Positions 1-6,501 of a stretch of 9,625 bases of DNA are shown one piece after another; position 1 is the stretch's first letter, and each line of letters starts with the position of its first letter. The notes beneath the pieces are model-generated. The model worked only from the letters and a program-made list of their open reading frames with translations. It was not told the DNA's origin and did not search any database. The DNA comes from Roseiarcus sp. (lineage in GTDB: Bacteria; Pseudomonadota; Alphaproteobacteria; Rhizobiales; Beijerinckiaceae): positions 1 through 9,625 of the forward strand of contig JASLHV010000084.1 of the NCBI GenBank assembly GCA_030153205.1. Direction: 5' to 3'. The translations under genes were made by a program, and so were the position numbers.

Positions 1-9
1 AGAAGGCGA

Positions 10-1905
10 TCACGATTCCGGCAGCCACACCATCATGCGGTTCGGTCCACGGTTGGCCCAGAGAAAGTACGGGATCGCCGTCACTTTTGCCTTGGTCGTC
101 TCAAAGGGCTTGGTTTGATAAAGGACATTGGCGCCATTCGCCTTGGCGACGTCCATTTCCGCGACAATGGCGACGGCGCCGTCGAACAGGTCTTGACGCT
201 TTTCGGCGGTCGGCAAAGCGCCACGCGGCAGGCGGGCGAGGGCGATGGACGTGTTGGGATTGTCGGCTTCCTCGACGCAATAGATCAGCGGGCCGCGACG
301 CAGGGCGACGCGTCCCGCATCCTCGCGTACATTCGGATTGGCGTAGAGCCGTTCGACCGGCATCGGCAGGTCCAAATCGATCGCATCGCCGCTTCGCCAG
401 ACGCGACGCAGGCTGAGATAGCCGCGCTCAGGCGCGCCGGCGATCTTCTCGCCGCTGACCGAGGCGGACCAGCCGCGCGCCCATTCCGGGATGCGCAGCT
501 TGAGCGCAAATTCCATCGGCGCGTCGAGATCGAGCGCGATGCGGATCGCGCCGGACCAGGGATAGTCGCCCTCCTGCCGCAGACGGACCGCGCGACCCCC
601 GACCGACAGCGCCGCTTCATTGGCGCCATAGAGATGGACGCAGAGCGCGTCGTCGGCCGTGGAATAGAAATAGCCGCCGACCGAGGCGACGAGACGCGCG
701 ACATTCATCGTGCAGCAGGGGCAGGGATGCCATTCCCAGCGCTTGTGGCCGCCGTCGCTCTCGAGCACGTTCTGATAGAAATAATGCGTACCTTCCCGCG
801 ACAGGCCCGAGAGGGCGCCATTGTAAAGCGCGCGCTCCAGCACATCGGCGTAAGCGCCATCGCAATCCAGATTGAGCATGCGCTGCGCCCAGAAGATCAA
901 CGCCACCGAGGCGCAGGTCTCGGCGTAGGCCGTGTCGTTCGGCAGATCGTAATCCTTCGTGAAGCCTTCATTGTCGGCCGAGGGGCCAAGGCCCGCGGTC
1001 ACATACATGCGCTTCGAGGTGACGTCGCGCCAAAGCCGCTCGCAGGCCTGGCGCAGCGCGTCGTCGCCGAGATCGGCGGCGAGATCGGCCATGGCCGTAT
1101 ACATATACATGGCGCGAACCGCATGGCCGACGACTTTATCCTGATCGCGGACGGGCTTGTGCGATTGATTATATTCGTACGTTCGGAACCAAAATTTGGA
1201 TATGTCGTCGCCACGCGCCATGGCTTCCACATCGAAATAATGCGGCTTCGCGCCGCGCTCGTCGATGAAATAGGCGGCGAGATCGAGATACTTTTTTTCC
1301 TTCGTCGCGTGATAGAGCTTGATCAGCGCAAGCTCGATCTCCTGATGGCCGCAATAGCCGCGCTTCTGGCCGGGACCGCGCCCGAAAGTCGTGGCGATAT
1401 GGTCGATATAGCGCAGCATGATATCGAGCAGCCGGCGCCGCCCCGTCGCCTGCCAATAGGCGACCGCGCCTTCCAGCATATGGCCGGCGCAGTAAAGCTC
1501 GTGACGATCGCGCAAATTCGTCCAGCGCCTGTCGACCTCGCGGCCGATGTACCAGCAATTGAGATAGCCGTCCGGCAATTGCGCCGCGGCGAGCCGTTCA
1601 GTGATCGCGTCGATCTGGCCTTCGATGGTCGCATCGCGGCGATGGGCGAGGGCATAGCTCGCTGCTTCGATCCATTTGCCGATGTCGGAATCCCAAAAGA
1701 CCTGCGTCGACATGCCGTGATTGCTGATCGGGATGCGCAAAGGCGGCGGCGGCTGCTCCACTTTCAGCGAATCAAGCAGACCGTGGCGCTGCAATTGCTC
1801 GTGTTCGCTGGGGATCGTCTTGGTCAGTACGGTCTCCAGCCGCTCGCGCCAAAAGTCGCCGGTGATGCGGACTTTCGTGAAGGGCGTCGGGGCGTAGCGT
1901 CGCAT
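10..1905 (-). CDS. GH127 (DUF1680) glycoside hydrolase, probable beta-L-arabinofuranosidase
   Basis: The 631-residue protein matches the whole-length pattern of family GH127 (PF07944): an alpha/alpha-barrel catalytic domain followed by beta-sandwich segments. The best known member, HypBA1 of Bifidobacterium longum, removes beta-1,2-linked L-arabinofuranose using a zinc-held cysteine nucleophile. The matching residues are visible here: E313 in ADNEGF (acid/base position), E329 and C331 in YAETC, and C397-C398 in HPCPCC. The E313-E329 spacing of 16 equals that of Glu322-Glu338 in HypBA1. There is no signal peptide, so it should act in the cytoplasm on imported sugar. The ATG is preceded by AAGGAA at a good distance. 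It is the last gene of the operon, 24 bases after the LacI gene, with its TGA only nine bases from the window edge, so any terminator is outside. GH127 also includes enzymes acting on aceric acid of rhamnogalacturonan II, so the family is firm but the exact substrate is inferred. Confidence 0.93.
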   Translation of the reverse strand: MRRYAPTPFTKVRITGDFWRERLETVLTKTIPSEHEQLQRHGLLDSLKVEQPPPPLRIPISNHGMSTQVFWDSDIGKWIEAASYALAHRRDATIEGQIDAITERLAAAQLPDGYLNCWYIGREVDRRWTNLRDRHELYCAGHMLEGAVAYWQATGRRRLLDIMLRYIDHIATTFGRGPGQKRGYCGHQEIELALIKLYHATKEKKYLDLAAYFIDERGAKPHYFDVEAMARGDDISKFWFRTYEYNQSHKPVRDQDKVVGHAVRAMYMYTAMADLAADLGDDALRQACERLWRDVTSKRMYVTAGLGPSADNEGFTKDYDLPNDTAYAETCASVALIFWAQRMLNLDCDGAYADVLERALYNGALSGLSREGTHYFYQNVLESDGGHKRWEWHPCPCCTMNVARLVASVGGYFYSTADDALCVHLYGANEAALSVGGRAVRLRQEGDYPWSGAIRIALDLDAPMEFALKLRIPEWARGWSASVSGEKIAGAPERGYLSLRRVWRSGDAIDLDLPMPVERLYANPNVREDAGRVALRRGPLIYCVEEADNPNTSIALARLPRGALPTAEKRQDLFDGAVAIVAEMDVAKANGANVLYQTKPFETTKAKVTAIPYFLWANRGPNRMMVWLPES

Positions 1906-1929
1906 CGGAGGGTTCCTTGCGTAAGATCT

Positions 1930-3018
1930 TCAGGCGCCGCGCAGCAGACGCACGCCGCAGGATTCGCGGATGATAAGGCTGCAGGGCAGACGGCGGACGC
2001 CGGTTTGCCGCTCGCCGGCGATCATCGCCATGAGCCGGCGGCCGGTCTCACGGCCGAGCTCCTTGAGATTCATGTCGATGGTCGTCAGCAGCGGCCGCGT
2101 CGCCTCGGCGATGACCAGCCAATTGTCGAAGCCGACCAAAGCGACGTCCTCAGGCGCGCGTATGCCGCGCTCGCGCAAAGCGTCGGCGACGCCGCGGGCG
2201 ATCTGATCGTTGCCGCAGAAAATCGCATCGGGCGGCGCACGTTTGCCCATGAAGAGACGATCGACCGACGCGCGGCCCCAGGCCTCGGACCAAGCGCCCG
2301 TGAGGGCGGCTTGCGCGGCGAGGCCGGCGCTTTTCAGCGAGGCGCGGTAGCCTTCGCGCCGCAATCGTACCGCTTCGAAACGTTCAGGCCCGGTGACATG
2401 GGCAATGCGCCGCCGGCCGAGTTTTATCAGATGGTCGCAGGCGAGCCGCGCGCCGCCGTGATCGTCGGGCAGCAAGCAAAGCGCGTTGGGATCATCGGTC
2501 TGCGAATAGACGTAAAGCGTCGGCACATCGGCGACCGGTACGTGCAGAGGAGGGCGCTGGTCGGCGCGGCGGCCGGTGACGACGATCCCGTCGACGCGTT
2601 TCGCCAGAAACGATTCGACGTGGCGCGCCTCCAAGGCCGGATCGTCGGTGGCGTTGCACATGAAAACCGAGATGCGGCGCTCGGAGAGGCATTCTTCGAG
2701 ACCTTCGACGATCGGCATGGCGAAGCGGCCAAAATTGTCGTTGGAGATGACGCCGACGGTGAAGGACTGGCCGCGGTGCAGGCTTTGGGCGAGATGATTG
2801 GGGCGGAAGCCAAGCTGGCTGGCGAGATCCTTGACGCGCGCCCGGGTCTCGGCGCTGAGACGGCCATTGCCGTTCAACGCTTTGGAGACGGTGCCGATAC
2901 TGACTTTGGCCAGCCGGGCGACGTCATGAATCGTCGGCCGCCGCGCGACGACGCGCCCGCGCGCGTCGGGAGCACCCTCCCGCAAGCCAGATACCGGCGA
3001 CTCGTCCTGGACCGTCAT
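1930..3018 (-). CDS. LacI-family transcriptional regulator
   Basis: This is a 362-residue DNA-binding regulator, expected to be a sugar-responsive repressor of the surrounding transporter and hydrolase genes. After a polar 27-residue leader comes the LacI helix-turn-helix (about residues 29-50: TIHDVARLAKVSIGTVSKAL), then the hinge helix (RPNHLAQSLHRG, about 72-83). A periplasmic-binding-protein-like effector domain fills the rest (VGVISNDNFGRF, then a typical CGNDQIARGVADALRERG segment and VALVGFDNW). The hinge AQ-x-L resembles E. coli LacI rather than the more usual AR-x-L. I chose the ATG at 3018: it lies 22 bases after the MalG-like stop and has AAGG about ten bases upstream. An ATG at 3075 would add 19 residues and overlap the permease gene. 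No in-frame start close to the helix-turn-helix was seen. Because it sits inside the operon, it is probably made together with its targets, giving autoregulation. The inducer is not known; L-arabinose or the oligosaccharide is a guess from context. Confidence 0.95.
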   Translation of the reverse strand: MTVQDESPVSGLREGAPDARGRVVARRPTIHDVARLAKVSIGTVSKALNGNGRLSAETRARVKDLASQLGFRPNHLAQSLHRGQSFTVGVISNDNFGRFAMPIVEGLEECLSERRISVFMCNATDDPALEARHVESFLAKRVDGIVVTGRRADQRPPLHVPVADVPTLYVYSQTDDPNALCLLPDDHGGARLACDHLIKLGRRRIAHVTGPERFEAVRLRREGYRASLKSAGLAAQAALTGAWSEAWGRASVDRLFMGKRAPPDAIFCGNDQIARGVADALRERGIRAPEDVALVGFDNWLVIAEATRPLLTTIDMNLKELGRETGRRLMAMIAGERQTGVRRLPCSLIIRESCGVRLLRGA

Positions 3019-3040
3019 CGCGCTCGCGCCTTGGCTTTGG

Positions 3041-3931
3041 TCATTTGATGGCGCCGCTGAGGAAGCCGGAGACATAGTAGCGTTGCAACAAAAGATAGAT
3101 CGCCAGACAAGGCAGGATCGACACGACGACGCCGGCCTGCAAAGCGCCCCAGTCCACCGCGCCGAAATGACCTTGTCGTACGCCGACCAGCATGATCGGG
3201 ATCGTGAAAGCCGTTTCCTTATTCATAAAGATCAAGGCGGCGATGAATTCATTCCATGAGGTGATGAAGGCGAACAAGGTCACGGTGACGATCGCGGGCG
3301 CCGCGGCGGGCAGAAAGATGCGTCGCAGGAGTTGGAAGGAATTGCAGCCGTCGATGATCGCCGCCTCCTCCAATTCCCGCGGCGTCTCCTCAAAGGAATT
3401 GCGTAGAAGGAAGATCGAGAAGGGGAGTTGGATGACGGTATGAACGATGGCGAGGCCGAGATAGGTGTTGGCGAGGCCAAGCGAGGCCGACATGATGTAG
3501 AGCGGGGTCAGCAGGGCCTGATAGGGGATCATCAGGCTCGAGAGAAGGAGGACGAAAATCAATTCCTTCGCCGGTACCGGAAAACGCGCAAGGCCAAAGG
3601 CGGCGGGCGCGCCAAGGCCGAGACAGAGCGCGATGGTGAGCGCCGCCACCGCCAAGCTGTTGCCAAGATAGGCGGGCAGGCCGGCCTGGTAGTGAAAGAC
3701 CTTTTCGTAATTCTCGATGCTGAGCACCGACGGCCAATAATGCGGCGGCACAGCGGACGCTTCCTCGGCGGTCTTGACCGAGGCCGAGAAGCACATGAGG
3801 AGCGGAAAAAGCGTCAGCGCAATTGCGACGAGGCAGAGAACGCCAAGGAGCGGCGATATTTGCTTGCGACGCGCGGCGTCCAGACGCGAGGGGCGAGAAG
3901 CGCGGACCATTGAATGCGAGGCGGCGCTCAT
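3041..3931 (-). CDS. Carbohydrate ABC transporter permease, MalG type (CUT1)
   Basis: This 296-residue inner-membrane protein is one half of the transport channel, paired with the MalF-like protein encoded just before it. About six hydrophobic segments are visible (roughly residues 27-50, 89-114, 122-147, 154-176, 209-230, 262-283). The EAA loop that docks on the ATPase is at 188-208 (EEAAIIDGCNSFQLLRRIFLP). ITSWNEFIAALIF (about 223-235) is typical of MalG-type permeases, and the protein ends in the usual GFLSGAIK-like tail. A longer open frame continues upstream to 4654, but that part is only an antisense/out-of-frame shadow of the MalF-like gene. The real start is the ATG at 3931: it overlaps the preceding stop as ATGA and has GGGAG seven bases upstream, which indicates translational coupling with the partner subunit. 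Family and role are clear; the sugar is inferred from the GH127 neighbour. Confidence 0.95.
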   Translation of the reverse strand: MSAASHSMVRASRPSRLDAARRKQISPLLGVLCLVAIALTLFPLLMCFSASVKTAEEASAVPPHYWPSVLSIENYEKVFHYQAGLPAYLGNSLAVAALTIALCLGLGAPAAFGLARFPVPAKELIFVLLLSSLMIPYQALLTPLYIMSASLGLANTYLGLAIVHTVIQLPFSIFLLRNSFEETPRELEEAAIIDGCNSFQLLRRIFLPAAAPAIVTVTLFAFITSWNEFIAALIFMNKETAFTIPIMLVGVRQGHFGAVDWGALQAGVVVSILPCLAIYLLLQRYYVSGFLSGAIK

Positions 3932-4893
3932 CGTTCGCTCCCACGGCGCATCAAGGCCAATTGTACGGCGGAAGCGGCCAGGATGATCGCCATCAGGATC
4001 ACCGATAGAGCGGCGCCATAGCCCTGTTTGAAGTAGATGAAGGAGTTTTGATAGATCCAATAGAGCGAGGTGAAGGTTTTGCTCTCTGGTCCGCCGGCGG
4101 TCATGATGTAGAATTGATCGAAAGCCAGGATCGAGCCGATGGCGCTGACGAGCGTCGTCAGGAAGATGGTGCGCGCGGTCAGCGGCAGCGCGATATGATA
4201 AATGCGCCGCCAATAGCTGGCGCCGTCGATCAGGGCCGCCTCGTTGACCTCTTCGCCGATCGACTGAAGGCCGGCGACGAAAAGGATCATGCCGAAGCCG
4301 ACGACTTTCCAGACGATCGAAATGATCACCGCCCAGAGGCCGAGGTCGGCGTCGGTAAACCAGACGATCGGCTGCGCGATAATATGCAGGTCCTGCAGCA
4401 GCTTGTTGATCAAGCCGACCTGTTCGTCGAAGAGCCAGAACCAAAGCAGGCTCGAACTGCCGAGACCGATGACGACGGGGAGGAACACGATCGCCCGCGT
4501 CAGCTTGCCAAGGCCCTTGGCGGCGAGCGTCAGCAAAGCCAGGGCATAGCCGAGGACCATCAGAATCGGCGTGATGATCAGCGTGTATTTGCAGGTGAAG
4601 AGAAGCGCGCGCCAGAAAGTCACGTCGTGATAGGCGCGGATGTAGTTGCGCCAACCGACGAAATCGCTGCCGCCGAGCAGCGATGCGTTGGTCAGCGAAG
4701 TCAAAAAGAGTTGAACAAGCGGGTAGAGCACGAAGACGGCGACGAACAGCAGCGCCGGCACCGCATAGAGGAGGCCAACCGTACCGCTGCGCATGCCGCT
4801 CTTTGCCCTGCGTCGCAAAGAAAATACCGAGGCGCGTGGCGCCGCAGGATGAGAGGCGGCGCTGTCGTTGGGATTCGCGTGGGTTGAGCTCAT
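3928..4893 (-). CDS. Carbohydrate ABC transporter permease, MalF/UgpA type (CUT1)
   Basis: This 321-residue inner-membrane protein is the first permease subunit of the sugar importer. A polar, Ala/Pro/Ser-rich cytoplasmic N-terminus (about 1-38) precedes six hydrophobic segments (roughly 39-64, 98-124, 133-156, 184-209, 241-263, 293-315). The EAA loop is at 218-237 (EAALIDGASYWRRIYHIALP), and FDQFYIMTAGGPESKT (about 258-273) is a hallmark of this permease class. The start is less certain than the others: the ATG at 4893 has no clear Shine-Dalgarno sequence. A TTG at 4962 would extend the protein into a hairpin-bearing spacer and is unlikely. An internal ATG at 4794 (residue 34) would remove only the polar leader. 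The gap of 93 bases after the binding-protein gene holds two hairpins, so this is a likely point where expression of the membrane subunits drops below that of the binding protein. Confidence 0.94.
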   Translation of the reverse strand: MSSTHANPNDSAASHPAAPRASVFSLRRRAKSGMRSGTVGLLYAVPALLFVAVFVLYPLVQLFLTSLTNASLLGGSDFVGWRNYIRAYHDVTFWRALLFTCKYTLIITPILMVLGYALALLTLAAKGLGKLTRAIVFLPVVIGLGSSSLLWFWLFDEQVGLINKLLQDLHIIAQPIVWFTDADLGLWAVIISIVWKVVGFGMILFVAGLQSIGEEVNEAALIDGASYWRRIYHIALPLTARTIFLTTLVSAIGSILAFDQFYIMTAGGPESKTFTSLYWIYQNSFIYFKQGYGAALSVILMAIILAASAVQLALMRRGSER

Positions 4894-4924
4894 TGCTTTG
4901 GAGTCTTGCGCAGCGCTTATCCAG

Positions 4925-4940
4925 CCGCGATAGATCGCGG
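4925..4940. other. Short perfect hairpin ahead of the MalF-like gene
   Basis: CCGCGA (4925-4930) and TCGCGG (4935-4940) make a perfect 6-base GC-rich stem with a 4-base loop. It lies directly downstream, in transcription direction, of the REP-like hairpin and 31 bases before the permease ATG. Together they could lower expression of the membrane subunits relative to the binding protein. Confidence 0.45.
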
Positions 4941-4943
4941 CCG

Positions 4944-4970
4944 CCTTCTCCCGCTTTCGCAAGGAGAAGG
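4944..4970. repeat. REP-like hairpin between binding-protein and permease genes
   Basis: CCTTCTCC (4944-4951) and GGAGAAGG (4963-4970) form a perfect 8-base stem with an 11-base loop containing GCTTTCGC. It starts 17 bases beyond the binding-protein stop codon. Short CTCCCGC-type palindromes of this kind are widespread between genes in alphaproteobacteria. In the transcript it could shield the upstream mRNA from 3' decay, as REP elements do after malE. There is no T-run, so it is not a classical terminator. Confidence 0.6.
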
Positions 4971-4986
4971 GGCGCCGCCCTTCGCC

Positions 4987-6228
4987 TCAGTCGCTCGCAA
5001 TATCTTTCATCTTCGCCTTGGCGGCGGCGATCGCTTCATCGACCTTGCCGTCGAAAACCGCCGCTTCGATCATCTGAATCCAGGGCGAAGAATCGCTGTT
5101 GACCATGTCGTTGAAATGGAAGACCCAGGGCACATAGCCGATGCCGACGGCTTTCGCCGTCGTCACCAGACGCGGTTCGTCCTTGAAATACTTATTGTCG
5201 GCAAGGTCGACCCGCGACGGCAGGATGTTGTTCTTGGCGAGGCCTTCGAGCTGCGCCTCGTCGCTCAATTCCCATTTGATGAAGTTGAGCGCGATATCGG
5301 CGTGCTTACTGCCTTTCGGGATGGCGACGACATCGCCGCCGACGAAAGCGGAGGCCTCACCCTCCTTGGCGCCGGGCAGGAACGTGACGCCGAAGTCGAG
5401 ATTGGGCGCGTCCTTTTTGAGATCGGAGATCAGGAAGCCGCCGGCGCCTTGGACACCGATTTTGCCGGTCTTGAAATTGGCGACGAAATTCGAGCCATTG
5501 TCGGCTTGCGCGCTCTTTGGGATCAGGCCTTCGCTCCACATGTCGCGGAAGAGCTGCAGCACTTGCTTGACGCCGGCGCCGTCGAGCGGCTCTTCGTCGC
5601 CATTGCGCGGCAGCATTTTCGCGCCGGCCGCCACCATCATCGGCGAGGTCGTGAAAATATTGCAGCCTGGGCAGGCGCCGGAGAAGTAGAAGCCGTAAAT
5701 ATCGGGGCCGAGCGCCCTGATCTTCTTCGCCGCTTCATGAATTTGATCGAGCGTCTTCGGCGGCTTATCAGGATCGAGACCGGCTTTGCGGAAAAGGTCT
5801 TTGTTGTAGACGAGGATCGAAACATCGGGCGTGAAGCCCGTACCATAGATCCGGTCCTTATATGTCGCGAGATTGGTGAAGGCCGGCGCGACTTTCGCGA
5901 AATCCGGATCGGCCTTCATTTGATCGGTAATGTCGACAAGGAAGCCGGCGCGCATGAAATCCGGCATGTAGATCAGGTCGAAGGAGATCGCGTCCGGAAC
6001 CTCGCCGGCCTTCACGCCGGTGGCGAGTTTGGACACCATCTGATTGTCGGGAATGACCGTCAGATTGATCTTGTCGCCATGGCCGGAATTCCAGAGATCG
6101 ATGAGATGCTGCGCGGCGTTGGCGCCGCTGGCCCGCACCCACATCGATAAGTCGGCCGCGGTCGACGGCGTCGCTGCGGCGAGCGCGACAAAAAGAGCGG
6201 CGCCGCCCAGCCATTTGAGCTTGCCCAT
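4987..6228 (-). CDS. Extracellular (periplasmic) sugar-binding protein of a CUT1 ABC transporter
   Basis: The 413-residue solute-binding protein (family 1, MalE/UgpB-like) captures the sugar in the periplasm and delivers it to the two permeases. It starts with a classical Sec signal peptide (MGKLKW, hydrophobic core about 8-19, then PSTA-A with cleavage expected near residue 24). Family features follow: PDAISFDLIYMPDFMRAGFLVDIT (about 78-101), the YNKDLFRKAGLDP segment (141-153), and a C-terminal GGDVVAIPKGSKHADIALNFIKW (about 298-319). A Cys pair, C186 and C189 (ACPGCN), may form a disulfide in the periplasm. I placed the start at the ATG at 6228, because GGAGG lies six bases upstream and the signal peptide begins there; the open frame upstream of it only offers a TTG at 6303. 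It is the first gene of the minus-strand operon. Substrate is inferred from the GH127 neighbour, not from the protein itself. Confidence 0.95.
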   Translation of the reverse strand: MGKLKWLGGAALFVALAAATPSTAADLSMWVRASGANAAQHLIDLWNSGHGDKINLTVIPDNQMVSKLATGVKAGEVPDAISFDLIYMPDFMRAGFLVDITDQMKADPDFAKVAPAFTNLATYKDRIYGTGFTPDVSILVYNKDLFRKAGLDPDKPPKTLDQIHEAAKKIRALGPDIYGFYFSGACPGCNIFTTSPMMVAAGAKMLPRNGDEEPLDGAGVKQVLQLFRDMWSEGLIPKSAQADNGSNFVANFKTGKIGVQGAGGFLISDLKKDAPNLDFGVTFLPGAKEGEASAFVGGDVVAIPKGSKHADIALNFIKWELSDEAQLEGLAKNNILPSRVDLADNKYFKDEPRLVTTAKAVGIGYVPWVFHFNDMVNSDSSPWIQMIEAAVFDGKVDEAIAAAKAKMKDIASD

Positions 6229-6339
6229 TGCTTCCTCCACATATGCGAGCCGATTGGTTTCGGCCCTGAATTTCGACACCAGTGATAGCGCCGCGACGGC
6301 CAAAGAAAGGCTTCGGACGCGGCCTTGAAAGCGCGGCGG

Positions 6340-6368
6340 AGCCTAGGTGAGAAAAGCTTTTCCCACAA
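6340..6368 (-). promoter_or_regulatory. Candidate promoter of the binding-protein operon
   Basis: On the minus strand TTGTGG (6368-6363) and TAGGCT (6345-6340) are 17 bases apart, a sigma70-like arrangement with a weak -10 box. The palindrome at 6347-6366 covers the spacer and part of the -35 box, so a bound repressor would block RNA polymerase. Transcription would start near 6333, giving a leader of roughly 105 bases before the ATG at 6228. The boxes are degenerate and other placements are possible. Confidence 0.35.
6347..6366. promoter_or_regulatory. Probable LacI-type operator palindrome
   Basis: The 20 bases consist of GTGAGAAAAG followed by CTTTTCCCAC. The inner 12 bases (GAAAAGCTTTTC, 6351-6362) are perfectly self-complementary, and nine of ten base pairs match over the whole length; only the A/C pair at 6350/6363 differs. 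The size and symmetry fit a LacI-family operator, and such a regulator is encoded in the adjacent operon. The centre is GC rather than the CG usual for this family, so assignment to this LacI protein is inference. Confidence 0.6.
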
Positions 6369-6398
6369 GGGCGTCCGCCGCCGGTTTCGCGTTATGCG

Positions 6399-6418
6399 GT
6401 AAGTCATTTGCGACTAAC
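6399..6418. promoter_or_regulatory. Second imperfect dyad in the divergent regulatory gap
   Basis: GTAAGTC (6399-6405) and GACTAAC (6412-6418) form 7-base arms with one mismatch around a 6-base spacer. Its centre is 52 bp from that of the first palindrome, close to five helical turns, and it lies just upstream of the candidate ATPase promoter. The sequence differs from the first palindrome, so it may bind another regulator, or it may be chance. Confidence 0.3.
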
Positions 6419-6429
6419 GGCGCCGATGG

Positions 6430-6458
6430 TTGACGATCGCCGCCGTCATGCCGATCAT
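6430..6458 (+). promoter_or_regulatory. Candidate promoter of the ATPase gene
   Basis: TTGACG (6430-6435) and GATCAT (6453-6458) are 17 bases apart and match sigma70 consensus boxes at 5/6 and 4/6 positions. The predicted start near 6465 would leave a leader of about 37 bases containing the AGGAGG ribosome site at 6492-6497. Confidence 0.4.
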
Positions 6459-6501
6459 AGAGTTGAAACAGAACAACACGCCAAACTTGGCAGGAGGATA
6501 A

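Noticed and set aside
1292..1298. Run of seven A on the coding strand of the GH127 gene, possible slippage site
   Set aside because: The reading frame continues intact through it with family-typical sequence on both sides, so there is no sign of a frameshift or programmed slippage.
115..3048. Plus-strand open frame of 977 codons running antisense to the GH127 and LacI genes
   Set aside because: Its product is rich in Arg, Ala, Asp and Ile with no recognisable domain, and it spans two well-supported genes on the other strand. This is the usual antisense shadow in GC-rich DNA.
3932..4654. Upstream extension of the MalG-like frame (about 240 extra residues)
   Set aside because: This part lies over the MalF-like gene in another frame, is His/Arg-rich and has no permease features; the ATGA overlap start with GGGAG fits far better.
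4048..4887. Plus-strand open frame of 279 codons opposite the MalF-like gene
   Set aside because: Highly charged, featureless translation antisense to a membrane protein gene; a typical composition artefact.
4906..6150. Plus-strand open frame of 414 codons opposite the binding-protein gene
   Set aside because: No domain and low-complexity Arg/Glu/Asp/Ile composition; it is the reverse shadow of a clear binding-protein gene with signal peptide and ribosome site.
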